Positions 32,746-41,905 of a stretch of DNA of 64,000 nt are shown here, one piece after another. How positions within the stretch are numbered: the first letter of the stretch is position 1; every line of letters begins with the position of its first letter. Source of the DNA: Mycobacterium lentiflavum (GTDB lineage: Bacteria; Actinomycetota; Actinomycetes; Mycobacteriales; Mycobacteriaceae). The DNA is taken from the NCBI RefSeq assembly GCF_022374895.2, contig NZ_CP092423.2, positions 5,084,001 through 5,148,000 of the forward strand, given 5' to 3'. The notes under the pieces were generated by a model. That model saw only the letters and a program-made list of their open reading frames with translations. It was not told the DNA's origin and searched no databases. A program made the position numbers and the translations under genes.

Positions 32746-35153
32746 CCCCACCGCATCGCGGGTGTTACGCCGATAACTCCGCTGGCTTCCAGGTCCGCGA
32801 TCTCTGCCGGGCTCAAGCCCAGCTCCGCGAGCAGCTCATGGTTGTGTTGTCCCAGTGTGGGTGCGGGACGTGCGTGAAACAACCGCGGCCCGTGGGAGAA
32901 TCTGATCGGCACGGTGCTGAGCCTCGCGCGCCCGCTCACTGGATGGTCGACTTCTTCGAAGAAGCCGCGAAACGTCAGCTGCTCCAACTCGGTCTGTCGA
33001 TGGGGTTGCATGACCTTGGCCACCGGCACACCGGCATCCCAGAGCGTTGCCACGATGTCGTCGCGGGTGCGGTTCGCACACCAGGTGGCCAGGTGTTCGT
33101 CGATGGAATCCTGCTGCGCGCGCCGGCCGGCCTCGGTCGATAACGCGGGATCGGTTGCCCAGGAGGGTGATCCGAGTGCCCGAGATAACCTTTCCCACTG
33201 TTCGTCGGTGGCCACCGCGATGGCGACCCAGCTGTCGAGCCGGCCGAACTCGTCGATATCGGCACTGCGGTAGAGATTCTGGGGCACCGCCGTCGGTCCG
33301 TGGTTGCCGTCGCGCTCCAGCAGCGCCCCGTATGCCGAGTACTCGATGACCTGCTCGGCCGAAATGCTCAGCGCCGCATCGACCATCGCCGCTTCCACGA
33401 ACACACCCTCGCCGGTGCGGCGGCGGTGCTCGAGCGCCAGCAGTATCGCGTTGAGCGCATGCACACCCGCGTTCGGATCGCCGATCGAATACGGGTCGTA
33501 CGGCGTGCGATCCGGGTAGCCGGTGAGCCAGCTAACGCCGGACGCGGCTTCGATCACGTACGCGAATGCCGGGTTGTCGCGCCACGGTCCGTCGAGGCCG
33601 AAGCCGGGCATCCGCACCATCACCGCATCCGGCCGAATCGATTGAACAGCAGCGAAATCCAGACCGATCTGGTCCAGCACCCGAGGCGTGAAGTTTTCCA
33701 CGATCACGTCGCACGTAGCGATCAAATCCCCTAGCAGCTCCCGGCCGCGCGCGCTCTGCAGGTCCAGCGTCAGGCCCTTCTTGTTGGTGTTCAGCGCCTC
33801 GAAGATCGGCGACTTCTCCCACCACTGATCCTCGGTGACCGGTATGCCGGCGATCAGCCGAGTGCCATCCGGGCGGCGGGTGGACTCGACGTGGATGACT
33901 TCGGCGCCGAGCATGGCCAGAAAGTGGGTGCCACAGGGACCCGCCCAGAACGTCGTCATATCCAGTACCCGAAGGCCGTTGAAGGGCAATCGTTTTGCCG
34001 TGCCGGTCGGCTCGGGCCGCGGCGACAGTTGCGCGGTGCGGTAATGCTCGGAGTGCTCACCCAGCCGCGGTGCCGGTTGCGGGCCGCGCAGTCGTGCGGG
34101 CCGCATCCGGTACGGGTGACCCGGCTGCTGGAAGCCGCCCGGATTCCGCACGAACGAACCGCGCTCCACGAATTGATCGAACGAGGTGACATTCGCGCCG
34201 TTGGCGACCGGGGCGTTGGGAATCCGGAATGCCGAGGCCAGTTCCCGGATTTCGTCGACCGGGGTCGCGGCCAGCCACTCGAAGATCTCGTCGGCGTAGA
34301 CGTTGGCCAGCTCGGTGATCGATAGCGGCGACTGCTCATCGATCCACTCTGGATGACCCACCATCGCGCACAAGTCGAACCACTGCTGAGCTGTGCCACA
34401 TCCCACATCCACCAGACCGTCCTTCGCCTGAGCCACTCCCGGAATGGTGGGCCGGCGGGCGTCTCGCCACGGGCGGCCGAGCAGTTCGAAGTAGGTCACC
34501 GGGTAGTAGGTCAGGCACATAATCTGGGTTTCCAGCATCGACAGGTCGAGCAATTCGCCTGCCCCACCGTCGATCCGGCGCCACCGCGAAGCCAGGGTAG
34601 CCACGCTTGCATAGACTCCGGCCAGGTACTCGCCGACCTGGCCGCCGACGAAGACGGGCGCCCGCTGCTGCTCACCACGCCCGAGCCCGACAATCCCGCC
34701 CGACCACGCCTGCAGCGTGAACTCGGTCGCGGCGCGGTCTCGCCAGGGGCCTTGGAGCCCGAACGGTGTGATCGCGGTGACGGTGAGATGCGGGTGGCGG
34801 CCATGGAGGGCATGCGGCGAAAACTCTGGGTGCTCAGCGACTTTCGAGCCAGTGGACCAGACCACCGCGTCTGACGATGCCAGCAACCGGTTCACCAGTT
34901 CGGCGTCCTCGCCTGCGTCGGCGACCACACTGTGTTTGCCACCGGCCAGGAAACTGAACAATGCGCCATCACCATCGGTCGGAATGTGGGCGCCGGATGC
35001 CGACCACCTGCGCAGCGGATCACCTTGTGGTGCTTCGACTTTGATGACGTCTGCGCCCCCGTCGGCCAGTAACTTGGTGCAGTAGGCACCCGCGATGCCG
35101 GTGGACAGATCGACGATCTTATACCCGGCCAGTGGCGGTTCGTCGGGCGCCAC
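32742..35153 (-). CDS. Tandem-domain CaiB/BaiF family CoA-transferase
   Basis: 803 residues, about twice the usual length, with two class III CoA-transferase domains (1 to about 370 and about 390-803). Domain 2 keeps the catalytic Asp559 in IGDPNAG, the position of Asp169 in formyl-CoA transferase. Domain 1 has Glu175 in QVGEYLAG at that place, so it may be inactive or altered. The enzyme would move CoA from an acyl-CoA to a free acid without ATP. It starts at the last base of the crotonase stop codon and ends the long minus-strand cluster. The double form probably folds as an intrachain pseudo-dimer of the interlocked type. Confidence 0.9.
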   Translation of the reverse strand: MAPDEPPLAGYKIVDLSTGIAGAYCTKLLADGGADVIKVEAPQGDPLRRWSASGAHIPTDGDGALFSFLAGGKHSVVADAGEDAELVNRLLASSDAVVWSTGSKVAEHPEFSPHALHGRHPHLTVTAITPFGLQGPWRDRAATEFTLQAWSGGIVGLGRGEQQRAPVFVGGQVGEYLAGVYASVATLASRWRRIDGGAGELLDLSMLETQIMCLTYYPVTYFELLGRPWRDARRPTIPGVAQAKDGLVDVGCGTAQQWFDLCAMVGHPEWIDEQSPLSITELANVYADEIFEWLAATPVDEIRELASAFRIPNAPVANGANVTSFDQFVERGSFVRNPGGFQQPGHPYRMRPARLRGPQPAPRLGEHSEHYRTAQLSPRPEPTGTAKRLPFNGLRVLDMTTFWAGPCGTHFLAMLGAEVIHVESTRRPDGTRLIAGIPVTEDQWWEKSPIFEALNTNKKGLTLDLQSARGRELLGDLIATCDVIVENFTPRVLDQIGLDFAAVQSIRPDAVMVRMPGFGLDGPWRDNPAFAYVIEAASGVSWLTGYPDRTPYDPYSIGDPNAGVHALNAILLALEHRRRTGEGVFVEAAMVDAALSISAEQVIEYSAYGALLERDGNHGPTAVPQNLYRSADIDEFGRLDSWVAIAVATDEQWERLSRALGSPSWATDPALSTEAGRRAQQDSIDEHLATWCANRTRDDIVATLWDAGVPVAKVMQPHRQTELEQLTFRGFFEEVDHPVSGRARLSTVPIRFSHGPRLFHARPAPTLGQHNHELLAELGLSPAEIADLEASGVIGVTPAMRWG

Positions 35154-36160
35154 TATTTCTTTCTCTCCGCTTTGGCGTCCTTGGCGGCACGGGCCTTCTT
35201 GCGCGCTTTCTTGCTCAGCGCCCAGTCGTCGGGGAACTTGCTGTCGTTGTCTTTGACCGCCTCGCCCAAGCCCTGGTTCATGGCTCCGCCGAATACCGAG
35301 TCGAGCATCAGCTCGTCGCCGTCATCCGGGCGGACGCTGCCGCCCATCGATTCGAAGACGCCGCTGAGCATGCTGCCCAGGTACTCGCCCTGGAACTGCT
35401 TCATGATTTCGAAGAAGACCTTCTGCATGAACACCGTGTCGGTCGGGCGATTGCGGGCGCACGCCAGCGCGTACTTCTCCACTTCTGCCTCGAGTTCCTC
35501 TCGGGGCACCACGCTGTTGAGGAAGTTGCAGTCGTACATCTCATCCGCGGTGAACGCGCGCCCGGTGAACACCATTTCCTGGAATTTGCGGATGCCCATC
35601 GTCTGCGCCCACCACCACATGCGGGGACCCCAGCCGTAGTACCGAAACGACGGATGCCCGAACAACGCGTCGTCGCTGGAGATCACCAAATCGGCATCGG
35701 CCGCCTGGTAGAAGTGCCAGCCGTAACAGTAGCCCTTGGCCTCGAGAATGCTGATCTTCTTGAAGTCCTGCAGGCCGCGGATGCCGGAGTTCGGGTTGGC
35801 ATACCACTGGCCCAGGGTGGCGCCGTTGCGAAACGAACCCGGTGGCGGATAACTGACGTCATCGGGGCTGATTCGGTATTCGGCGAGCCGTGGGCCTTGG
35901 TCGGCCGCATCGCGGACCCGCATGACCTCGGTCAGGTCCGCACCCGAGCCGAGATCGTCGTCGGCTCCGCGAATCACCAGAACCTTGACGTCGTCGTCAA
36001 TACCGGCCTGGTGCAACAACTCCGCATAGCGCAGCCGTGCGGCGATCGTCGGCGCGTTGAGATAGTCCGGCCGGTCGAACGTGATCGTCGCGATTCGAGT
36101 CTTCGCATCTTTGTCATACCGGATGATCTCTTCGGCTGTCGGCTCCGCGGGCTCAGGCAT
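35153..36160 (-). CDS. Crotonase-fold (enoyl-CoA hydratase-like) protein
   Basis: 335 residues, ATG at 36160. The oxyanion-hole element is recognisable as GSGADLTEV, and the second one as KGYCYGWHFYQAADADLV, where Gly-Gly-Gly and the catalytic Glu are replaced. The second Glu region reads GHPSFRYYGWGP, also without Glu. A Lys-rich tail (KKARKKARAAKDAKAERKK type) ends the protein. It is clearly of the crotonase superfamily, but hydratase residues are missing, so a hydrolase, lyase or non-catalytic role is as likely. It lies between a CoA-transferase and an M24 protein. Confidence 0.85.
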   Translation of the reverse strand: MPEPAEPTAEEIIRYDKDAKTRIATITFDRPDYLNAPTIAARLRYAELLHQAGIDDDVKVLVIRGADDDLGSGADLTEVMRVRDAADQGPRLAEYRISPDDVSYPPPGSFRNGATLGQWYANPNSGIRGLQDFKKISILEAKGYCYGWHFYQAADADLVISSDDALFGHPSFRYYGWGPRMWWWAQTMGIRKFQEMVFTGRAFTADEMYDCNFLNSVVPREELEAEVEKYALACARNRPTDTVFMQKVFFEIMKQFQGEYLGSMLSGVFESMGGSVRPDDGDELMLDSVFGGAMNQGLGEAVKDNDSKFPDDWALSKKARKKARAAKDAKAERKK

Positions 36161-36162
36161 GG

Positions 36163-37302
36163 CTACCCCTGCCAGGACGGGCTCGCGGTAAGCACTTCGG
36201 GACCGTCGGCGGTGATGAGGACCGCTTCCCGCCCGAATACTGCGCCGACTCCTTCTTCCCACACATAGCCGGTCACGGCGAGCACCATGCCCGGCTCCAA
36301 CCGTTCCTCGGCCGCGGTCGAGGGCAGGTGTTTGGAGACGACGGGCGGGTCGAACCCCATGCCCAGGCCGCGGGCCACCGGCATCGGCGGCTCGGGCTCC
36401 CCGGCGCCCTGGTAAGCGGCCAGCAGTTCGGCCGCTCCGGCACCGGGCCGACAGGCGGCAATCAGCCTGGCCCACAGGCTTTCCCAGCGCCCGTACAACG
36501 CGGCGGCGCCGTCGGGTGCATGCTTGCGGTCGGCCGGCCAGGTCCGTCCGACCTCGCCGACATAGCCACCGGCCAGTACCCCGGCGGAGAACGCCACCAG
36601 GTCGCCGTCCTGGATACGGCCTGGAACTCGATCCGGGCCATCGACCCGGCGCCACGGGTGCTTGCGCGAAGTCACCCATGCGACATCTTGATTCGACGGC
36701 GTGCTCACTCCGCCGGCCGCCGATGCCTCCAGCAGGACTCCGGCCAATGCTTGTTCGCTGACCCCCGGCCGCAACTCCGCGACCGCGGCTGCCAGCGCCG
36801 ACTCGACGACGGCGACGGAATGGCGCAGTGCCGCGATCTCCTCGGCCGTCTTGATCCGGCGTGCCGCCCGCATCGCAAGCTCGCCGTCCACCAGTTGCGC
36901 ATTGGGGAACGCCGTTGGCAATAGTTGCGCGAAAACCGGTGAGAGTGCATCGGTTCCGACCCGTCGAGCGGTTGCCGCACCCGGGATTCGCTGCAACGCC
37001 GACATCGTATTCATCGGATTCCACGAGATGCCGTAGAGGTGCTCGTGCGGGATGTCCTCGGGGATGCCCTCGTCCCAGGTGCTCAGCAGATGCACCGCAG
37101 CGGTCTCGCGCACCAGCACGCAACTCGGACCGAACGGCCGGGTGCCGGCGACCCACAGTTGCGGCACGCCGGTCACATAACGGACGTTGGCTTGCCGGCC
37201 GAGGACCAGGACATCGAGATCGTGTGCCGCCATTTGCTCTAGCGCCCGCTGGCGACGGCCCGAGCGCAGCGTGCGCTCGTCGGGCAGGACTTCAGTTGCC
37301 AT
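36163..37302 (-). CDS. M24 (Xaa-Pro peptidase/creatinase) family protein, degenerate metal site
   Basis: 379 residues, ATG at 37302 overlapping the upstream M24 gene by 11 nt. It has the creatinase N-terminal domain and the pita-bread C-terminal domain, but of the five metal ligands the first Asp is Ser239, the second Asp is Glu250, the His is Leu313 (GLGMG) and the first Glu is Thr344; only the last, Glu359, remains. It therefore cannot be a normal di-metal peptidase. Creatinase itself is metal-free and uses a His, but that His is also absent here. The intact paralogue next door suggests a heteromer. Confidence 0.85.
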   Translation of the reverse strand: MATEVLPDERTLRSGRRQRALEQMAAHDLDVLVLGRQANVRYVTGVPQLWVAGTRPFGPSCVLVRETAAVHLLSTWDEGIPEDIPHEHLYGISWNPMNTMSALQRIPGAATARRVGTDALSPVFAQLLPTAFPNAQLVDGELAMRAARRIKTAEEIAALRHSVAVVESALAAAVAELRPGVSEQALAGVLLEASAAGGVSTPSNQDVAWVTSRKHPWRRVDGPDRVPGRIQDGDLVAFSAGVLAGGYVGEVGRTWPADRKHAPDGAAALYGRWESLWARLIAACRPGAGAAELLAAYQGAGEPEPPMPVARGLGMGFDPPVVSKHLPSTAAEERLEPGMVLAVTGYVWEEGVGAVFGREAVLITADGPEVLTASPSWQG

Positions 37303-38536
37303 AAGGGTCGTAGGGGTAGTCGGTCAAACGAATCCAGCCTTCCTCGGTGATCACCAGGACCTCCTCGCTGCGGTAGCCGCCGGTGCCGTCTTCCCACACC
37401 ACGGGCTCCAGGACCAGCACCATCCCGGCCTTGAGCACGAAATTCTCGTCGAATTCTTGGCCGAGATCCGTTCCGATCATTGGCATTTCGGCGGCGTTGA
37501 CGCCAATGCCATGGCCCAGATAGAAATGCGGCAGCCACGGCTTGGAGCCACCATTGGCCTTGATCGCGGCCCGCCCCAGATCGGCGGCGGTGGCGCCGGC
37601 CCTGGCGACACCCAGTACCGCGCTCATGATCTCGAACCATTTGTCGAACTGCGCCTGCTGGCGCGGTGACGGGTCGCGGCCGACGACCCAGGTGCGGCCG
37701 AAGTCGGAGCAGTAGCCCTGGTAGGTGATGCTGACGTCGGTCCACAGCACGTCACCTTCGACCAGCTCGCGCTCGGTGCTCAGCAACGGCAGCGCCAGGT
37801 CGCCGTGCGTGGTCCACACGCCTTCGGCCTTGCTGGGCGGCATCACCTGCCAGATCGGCTCCAGCATGCTGGCGGTGGCCCCCAACTCGAAGGCACGGCG
37901 CAAAAAGCTTGCCGACAGATCGACCTGACGGATCCCGGGGGCCAGCTGCTTGTGGACTTCCACCATGGCTTCGTCGGTGATCCGGATCGCGGTGCGCAGG
38001 CACGACAATTCGTCCGCGGTCTTGACCGACTTGGCCGCGCCGACGATCGCCGCTGCGTCTACCGGAGCGCCGCTGGGGAACAACAGATTCGCGGCACGAG
38101 ACATCGCGCCCGTGCACTCGTCGACCGCGATCACCGCTCCGGGCGGAATCAGGCCGGCAATCGTCCGCGCGAAATCGGCTACGCCTTCCTCGAATTCGAG
38201 GTAGACCGGGCCGTGCACGTGATCGGCAGGCAGGTCGGATTCGTGCGACGCTCCCTCCCGGAACGGCAGGAACAGGTGCGGCCATTCGTCGCCGGCGACA
38301 ACCACGGCCACCGGTCGCTCGACGTAGGACAGCCCGGCATCGCCGAGTGGCCAGCTGGCGCCGGTAGCGTAGACCACCGCATTGTTGCCCAGCAGGATCA
38401 TGGCGTCCACGCCACGTTCGGCCATCGCCGACCGCAGCCGGGCACCGGTCTCGCGACGCAGGCGAGGAAGGTCGGGGGTGTCGGGAATCACCAGTCCGTT
38501 ACCGGTGCTGGTGCCCAGTTGCGCGAATGTCGTCAC
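37292..38536 (-). CDS. M24 family metallopeptidase (Xaa-Pro peptidase-like), intact
   Basis: 414 residues from GTG 38536, which overlaps the amidohydrolase stop as GTGA. All five ligands are present: Asp267 and Asp278 (WTDVSITYQGYCSDFGRTW), His342 (GHGIG), Glu377 (LEPVVWEDG) and Glu391 or 392. The N-terminal creatinase-like domain precedes them. The enzyme hydrolyses an Xaa-Pro or amide bond. In a catabolic cluster it may act on an amide or imide intermediate rather than on peptides. Confidence 0.9.
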   Translation of the reverse strand: MTTFAQLGTSTGNGLVIPDTPDLPRLRRETGARLRSAMAERGVDAMILLGNNAVVYATGASWPLGDAGLSYVERPVAVVVAGDEWPHLFLPFREGASHESDLPADHVHGPVYLEFEEGVADFARTIAGLIPPGAVIAVDECTGAMSRAANLLFPSGAPVDAAAIVGAAKSVKTADELSCLRTAIRITDEAMVEVHKQLAPGIRQVDLSASFLRRAFELGATASMLEPIWQVMPPSKAEGVWTTHGDLALPLLSTERELVEGDVLWTDVSITYQGYCSDFGRTWVVGRDPSPRQQAQFDKWFEIMSAVLGVARAGATAADLGRAAIKANGGSKPWLPHFYLGHGIGVNAAEMPMIGTDLGQEFDENFVLKAGMVLVLEPVVWEDGTGGYRSEEVLVITEEGWIRLTDYPYDPYGN

Positions 38537-39708
38537 GACAGGCCCAAGAACTTCGTGATGTTGTCGCTGACGATCTTCTTCGCATTCGCCGGTCCGACGG
38601 CCTCGACGACAGACTTCAGCGATTTTTCGGAATAGCCGTAGGTGCTTTCGTTGTGCGGGTAGTCGCTGGACCACATGACCTTGTCCACGCCGATCTGATC
38701 GATTAGCTGCAGGCCCAGGGGGTCGACCATGAACGACGCGCTCATGTGGGCGTCCCAGTAGTAGCGCACGTCATGCTCCAGCTGCCGGTTGAACATGTGC
38801 TGGTAGGACCCCATCAGATGCTCGGCGTCTTGCAAAGCCCAAGGCACCCAGGCAATCCCACCCTCGAACCAGCCGATCCGCAGCCCGGGATGATCATCGA
38901 GAATTCCGGTGAAGAGATACTTGGCGAACTGCTCGCGGAAGCCGTCGATGTTGATCATCATGCCGACCACCACGCTGTTGAACTGGCACGGGGTTTTCGG
39001 CGGGGTTTCGCCGATGTGGTGGGTGATCGGAAGGCCGGCGGCTTCGATCTCGTCCCACACCGGCTTCATCGCGCTGCAGCCGTAATCGATCACGTTGCCG
39101 TCATCGTCCTTGCCCGGGTTCAGCGGCAGCAGGAAAGTCTTGAGGCCCAACGACTTCAATTCGGCCAGCGTTCGCTTGGTGCCTTCGGGCTCCCACCAGT
39201 TGATCAGGCCCGCCCCGTAGAAGTGGCCGTTGGAACGCTCCTGCAACTCGGCGATGTACTCGTTGTAGATGCGGAAGGCCAGTTCGCGAAGTTTCTTGTC
39301 CGGGTAGTGGAAAAGCGCCAGGATCGCGTTGGGGAACGCGAGCTCCTTCTCGACGCCGTCCTCGCGGAGCTCCTGGATCCGGGCCTCGATGTTCGTACTC
39401 GCGGCGCCGGGCAGGTCGTCGTACTGCATCAGCACGGCGCTGAAGTCGCCCGGCAGGAACGATTGTCCCTTCCGCCCGACTTGGTAAGCGCCGTCCTCAT
39501 ACCAGATCCGCGGCGCCTTGTCCTTCAGGTCGTCCGGGAAACGTTCGAAGAAGATGTCGTCGGCCAGCGAAATGTGGTTGTCGGCTGAGAAGACGACGGT
39601 CCCCTCGGGAAGCCCCACGTCGCTGCCCACGGCGTGGCCACGCCGATCCTTGGGAGCTCCGTAGCCTCCGGGCGGGTAGAGCGAGGCGGTGGTTGTCGGC
39701 GTTGACAT
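38533..39708 (-). CDS. Amidohydrolase-2 family protein
   Basis: 391 residues, ATG with GGAGGG upstream. The first-strand motif is FSADNHISL, with His in place and Ser for the second His. Later barrel motifs are ITHHIGE, IGWFEGGIAWVP and MWSSDYPHNES, which carries the catalytic Asp. The first 25 residues are Thr/Gly/Pro-rich and likely disordered. It precedes two M24 genes with a 4-nt overlap. It is one of four barrel hydrolases of this type in the window; it probably removes a carboxylate or opens a ring in the pathway of this cluster. Confidence 0.9.
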   Translation of the reverse strand: MSTPTTTASLYPPGGYGAPKDRRGHAVGSDVGLPEGTVVFSADNHISLADDIFFERFPDDLKDKAPRIWYEDGAYQVGRKGQSFLPGDFSAVLMQYDDLPGAASTNIEARIQELREDGVEKELAFPNAILALFHYPDKKLRELAFRIYNEYIAELQERSNGHFYGAGLINWWEPEGTKRTLAELKSLGLKTFLLPLNPGKDDDGNVIDYGCSAMKPVWDEIEAAGLPITHHIGETPPKTPCQFNSVVVGMMINIDGFREQFAKYLFTGILDDHPGLRIGWFEGGIAWVPWALQDAEHLMGSYQHMFNRQLEHDVRYYWDAHMSASFMVDPLGLQLIDQIGVDKVMWSSDYPHNESTYGYSEKSLKSVVEAVGPANAKKIVSDNITKFLGLS

Positions 39709-39773
39709 TATGGACCCTCCATTCGGATCTGCATTGGAAGAGTGATCATCTCGGGCTGCTGCTCAATGGTCTG

Positions 39774-41018
39774 TCACCAGGTAACCGGGAGTTCGTAGAC
39801 GCCGTAGGCCAGCCGGTCGTGCTTGAAGGGGATCTCTTCGAACGGCACGGCCAGTTTCATGGTCGGGATGCGACGCAGGAGCGTCTGGAACACGATCTGC
39901 AGTTCCGCCCGTGCGAGCTGCTGACCCACGCACTGATGGCGGCCGTAACCGAACGCGACGTTACGGTCGGCCCCGGCGCGGTGCACGTAGAGCCGATCGG
40001 GCTCGGGGAAAACGTCGGGATCCCAGTTCGCGGGTGCCAGGTCGATGATGATGCCTTCGCCGGCGCGGATGGTCTCACCGGCAATGTTTATGTCTTCCAA
40101 CGCAACCCGGCGCTGACCGTTTTGGATGATGCTCAGGTACCGCAGCAGCTCCTCGACCGCGTTGGCGAGAATCTTGGGCTCTTCAGCATCGCGGATCACG
40201 GCTGCCTGGTCGGGATTCTCCAGCAGGGCAAGAACTCCCAGGCCGATCATGTTCGCCGTCGTCTCATGCCCGGCGATCAGCAATCCGGTGCCGAGCTGAG
40301 CGGCTTCTTTCACACTGAGCTCGCCGGCCTTGACGCGTTCGGCCAGATCGGAAACCGCGTCTTCCGCGGGGTCGTCCATCTTGGCTTCGACCAGCGCGGC
40401 CAGGTACTTGTGCAGGCTCATCGCACCCTTGGCGGTGTCGGCACCGGTGGCATAGCGCGCCAGCCCCATCGAGGCGTGCTCCTGGAACATCTCCGCGTCC
40501 TCGTAGGGCACGCCGAGCATCTGGCTGATCACCAGGGACGGGACCGGAAGGGCAATGGCGGCAACGACATCCGCCGGCTGCGGACCGGCCAGCATCGTGT
40601 CGATGTGGTCGTCGGTGATCTGCTGGATGGTGGGCCGCAGGCCTTCCACGCGCCGGAAGGTGAACGGTTTCGACAGCATCCGCCGATAACGCGTGTGCTC
40701 GTCCCCGTCGGCGGTGAACACCGACCGGGGTCGCTTATGCACGGTCGAGAGCATGCCTTCATTCCAGTGCGGGAAGCCGGGCACCCGGTCGTCGACACTG
40801 ACCCGGGAATCGGAGAACAGTTCGCGCACCTGCTCGTAACCCGTGATGAGCCACGGGGTGCTGCCGTCCCAGATGCGGACCCGTGACAACGGCCGCTCAT
40901 GGGCCAGGGCCATGACGTCCGGGGGCGGGGCGAACGGGCAGCGCTCGTTGCGGGTCATCGGGTAGTCGGGAATCTCGGAAACGGCCTCGGCCGTGCTACT
41001 CGTCAGTGCGTCTGACAT
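39774..41018 (-). CDS. Cytochrome P450 (CYP105-like layout)
   Basis: 414 residues from ATG 41018; the longer frame overlaps the ferredoxin. Canonical motifs: I-helix AGHETTANM, ExxR in EELLRYLS, heme loop FGYGRHQCVGQQLARAEL with Cys363. The sequence PLSRVRIWDGSTPWLITGYEQVRELFSDSR near the N-terminus is typical of CYP105-type enzymes, which act on varied xenobiotics and macrolides. The ferredoxin gene ends 1 bp upstream of it. The operon is under a TetR gene. Confidence 0.93.
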   Translation of the reverse strand: MSDALTSSTAEAVSEIPDYPMTRNERCPFAPPPDVMALAHERPLSRVRIWDGSTPWLITGYEQVRELFSDSRVSVDDRVPGFPHWNEGMLSTVHKRPRSVFTADGDEHTRYRRMLSKPFTFRRVEGLRPTIQQITDDHIDTMLAGPQPADVVAAIALPVPSLVISQMLGVPYEDAEMFQEHASMGLARYATGADTAKGAMSLHKYLAALVEAKMDDPAEDAVSDLAERVKAGELSVKEAAQLGTGLLIAGHETTANMIGLGVLALLENPDQAAVIRDAEEPKILANAVEELLRYLSIIQNGQRRVALEDINIAGETIRAGEGIIIDLAPANWDPDVFPEPDRLYVHRAGADRNVAFGYGRHQCVGQQLARAELQIVFQTLLRRIPTMKLAVPFEEIPFKHDRLAYGVYELPVTW

Positions 41019-41019
41019 G

Positions 41020-41214
41020 TCAGTCCTCGATGTCGATTGCCTGGGCTGGGCACGCCAAGGCTGCCTGGCGGGCCCCTTCGGTCTGCTCGGCGGACGGATG
41101 CTCGTTGAGCAGGATGACGACACCGTCATCGTCGCGCTGGTCGAATACCTCGGGTGCATTCATCACGCAGTTGCCCGAGGATGCGCAAATGTTCTGGTCG
41201 ACAGTAACTTTCAT
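41020..41214 (-). CDS. Single-cluster ferredoxin (P450 partner)
   Basis: 64 residues from ATG 41214; ATG 41229 overlaps the TetR stop as ATGA and is an alternative that adds five residues. Ligands are in CASSGNC and CPAQAI, with Ser at the variable position of C-x2-X-x2-C. It lies between the TetR gene and the P450, the reverse of the order in the other two P450 pairs. It is the probable electron donor for the P450 at 39774. Confidence 0.9.
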   Translation of the reverse strand: MKVTVDQNICASSGNCVMNAPEVFDQRDDDGVVILLNEHPSAEQTEGARQAALACPAQAIDIED

Positions 41215-41225
41215 CAGCTTGCTCT

Positions 41226-41891
41226 TCATTCGTACGGAGTGACCGGCGCCAGCCACAGGCCCACGATCGCGTCGATGAGGCCGAATGCGGCAGCGCGCCA
41301 AGAGGGCTGGGCCATCGCAGTGCCTGCGGCGAGCGCACGTTCACGATCGGCACAGGTGTGCATCAAGAGATTTCGGGCCATGATGTTGCGTTCGAAATGC
41401 ACATCGGCCGGCAGGTTGGGCAGGCACCGGTTGAAACCGTCGACCACCTCAACCAGCGACGCCGAGCTGAGCGCGCCCTTGACCACGATGTTGTAGTAGG
41501 CCGGATCGGTCATGGCTTGCGCCGCGAAGCGCGCGTACCAGGTCGGGTTGCCGAGGTCCTCGAGGTGGTCGGTGAGCGGACGCACCAGGCACGCCACCCA
41601 GGCGCGCAACTCGCCCGAGTTGCCCGACGCCAGCAGGTCGGCCACCATCTGCTCGCGCAGCTCCTCGACGGGTCCGCGATGCTTCTCCTCGATGGCGCGC
41701 ACCAGGTCGGCCTTGGTGCCGAAGTGGTAGCCCACCGCGGCGTTGTTGCCCTGGCCCGCGGCCTCGCTGACCTGCCTGTTCGATACCGCGAACATGCCGT
41801 GCTCGGCATATAGCCGCTCGGCCGCCACCAGGATCGCCTCCTGGGTGGAGCTGGCCCGTTCGGTGCGAACGGCCCTACCTGCCGCGGTCAT
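41226..41891 (-). CDS. TetR family regulator of the local P450/SDR cluster
   Basis: 221 residues from ATG 41891; the longer frame would read through the palindrome at 41906-41951, so the short start is preferred. The helix-turn-helix is FAVSNRQVSEAAGQGNNAAVGYHFGTKADLV. The C-terminal domain is of normal length. A 46-bp palindrome lies 15 bp upstream of its start, and a near-copy of its core lies upstream of the SDR gene (42868-42891), so it likely represses itself and the SDR. Downstream genes (ferredoxin, P450) are probably read from the same promoter. Confidence 0.9.
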   Translation of the reverse strand: MTAAGRAVRTERASSTQEAILVAAERLYAEHGMFAVSNRQVSEAAGQGNNAAVGYHFGTKADLVRAIEEKHRGPVEELREQMVADLLASGNSGELRAWVACLVRPLTDHLEDLGNPTWYARFAAQAMTDPAYYNIVVKGALSSASLVEVVDGFNRCLPNLPADVHFERNIMARNLLMHTCADRERALAAGTAMAQPSWRAAAFGLIDAIVGLWLAPVTPYE

Positions 41892-41905
41892 TGGCCCAGT
41901 CAACC

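Noticed and set aside
36161..37156. N-terminal extension of the crotonase gene to 667 residues
   Set aside because: The added region is an out-of-frame shadow of the M24 gene, Arg/Gly-rich and lacking motifs. The ATG at 36160 gives a proper crotonase length.
39730..39760. Ninth copy of the 17-bp regulon palindrome (GAGTGATCATCTC)
   Set aside because: The arm spacing is 2 bp shorter than at the other sites and two positions fail to pair; not counted.
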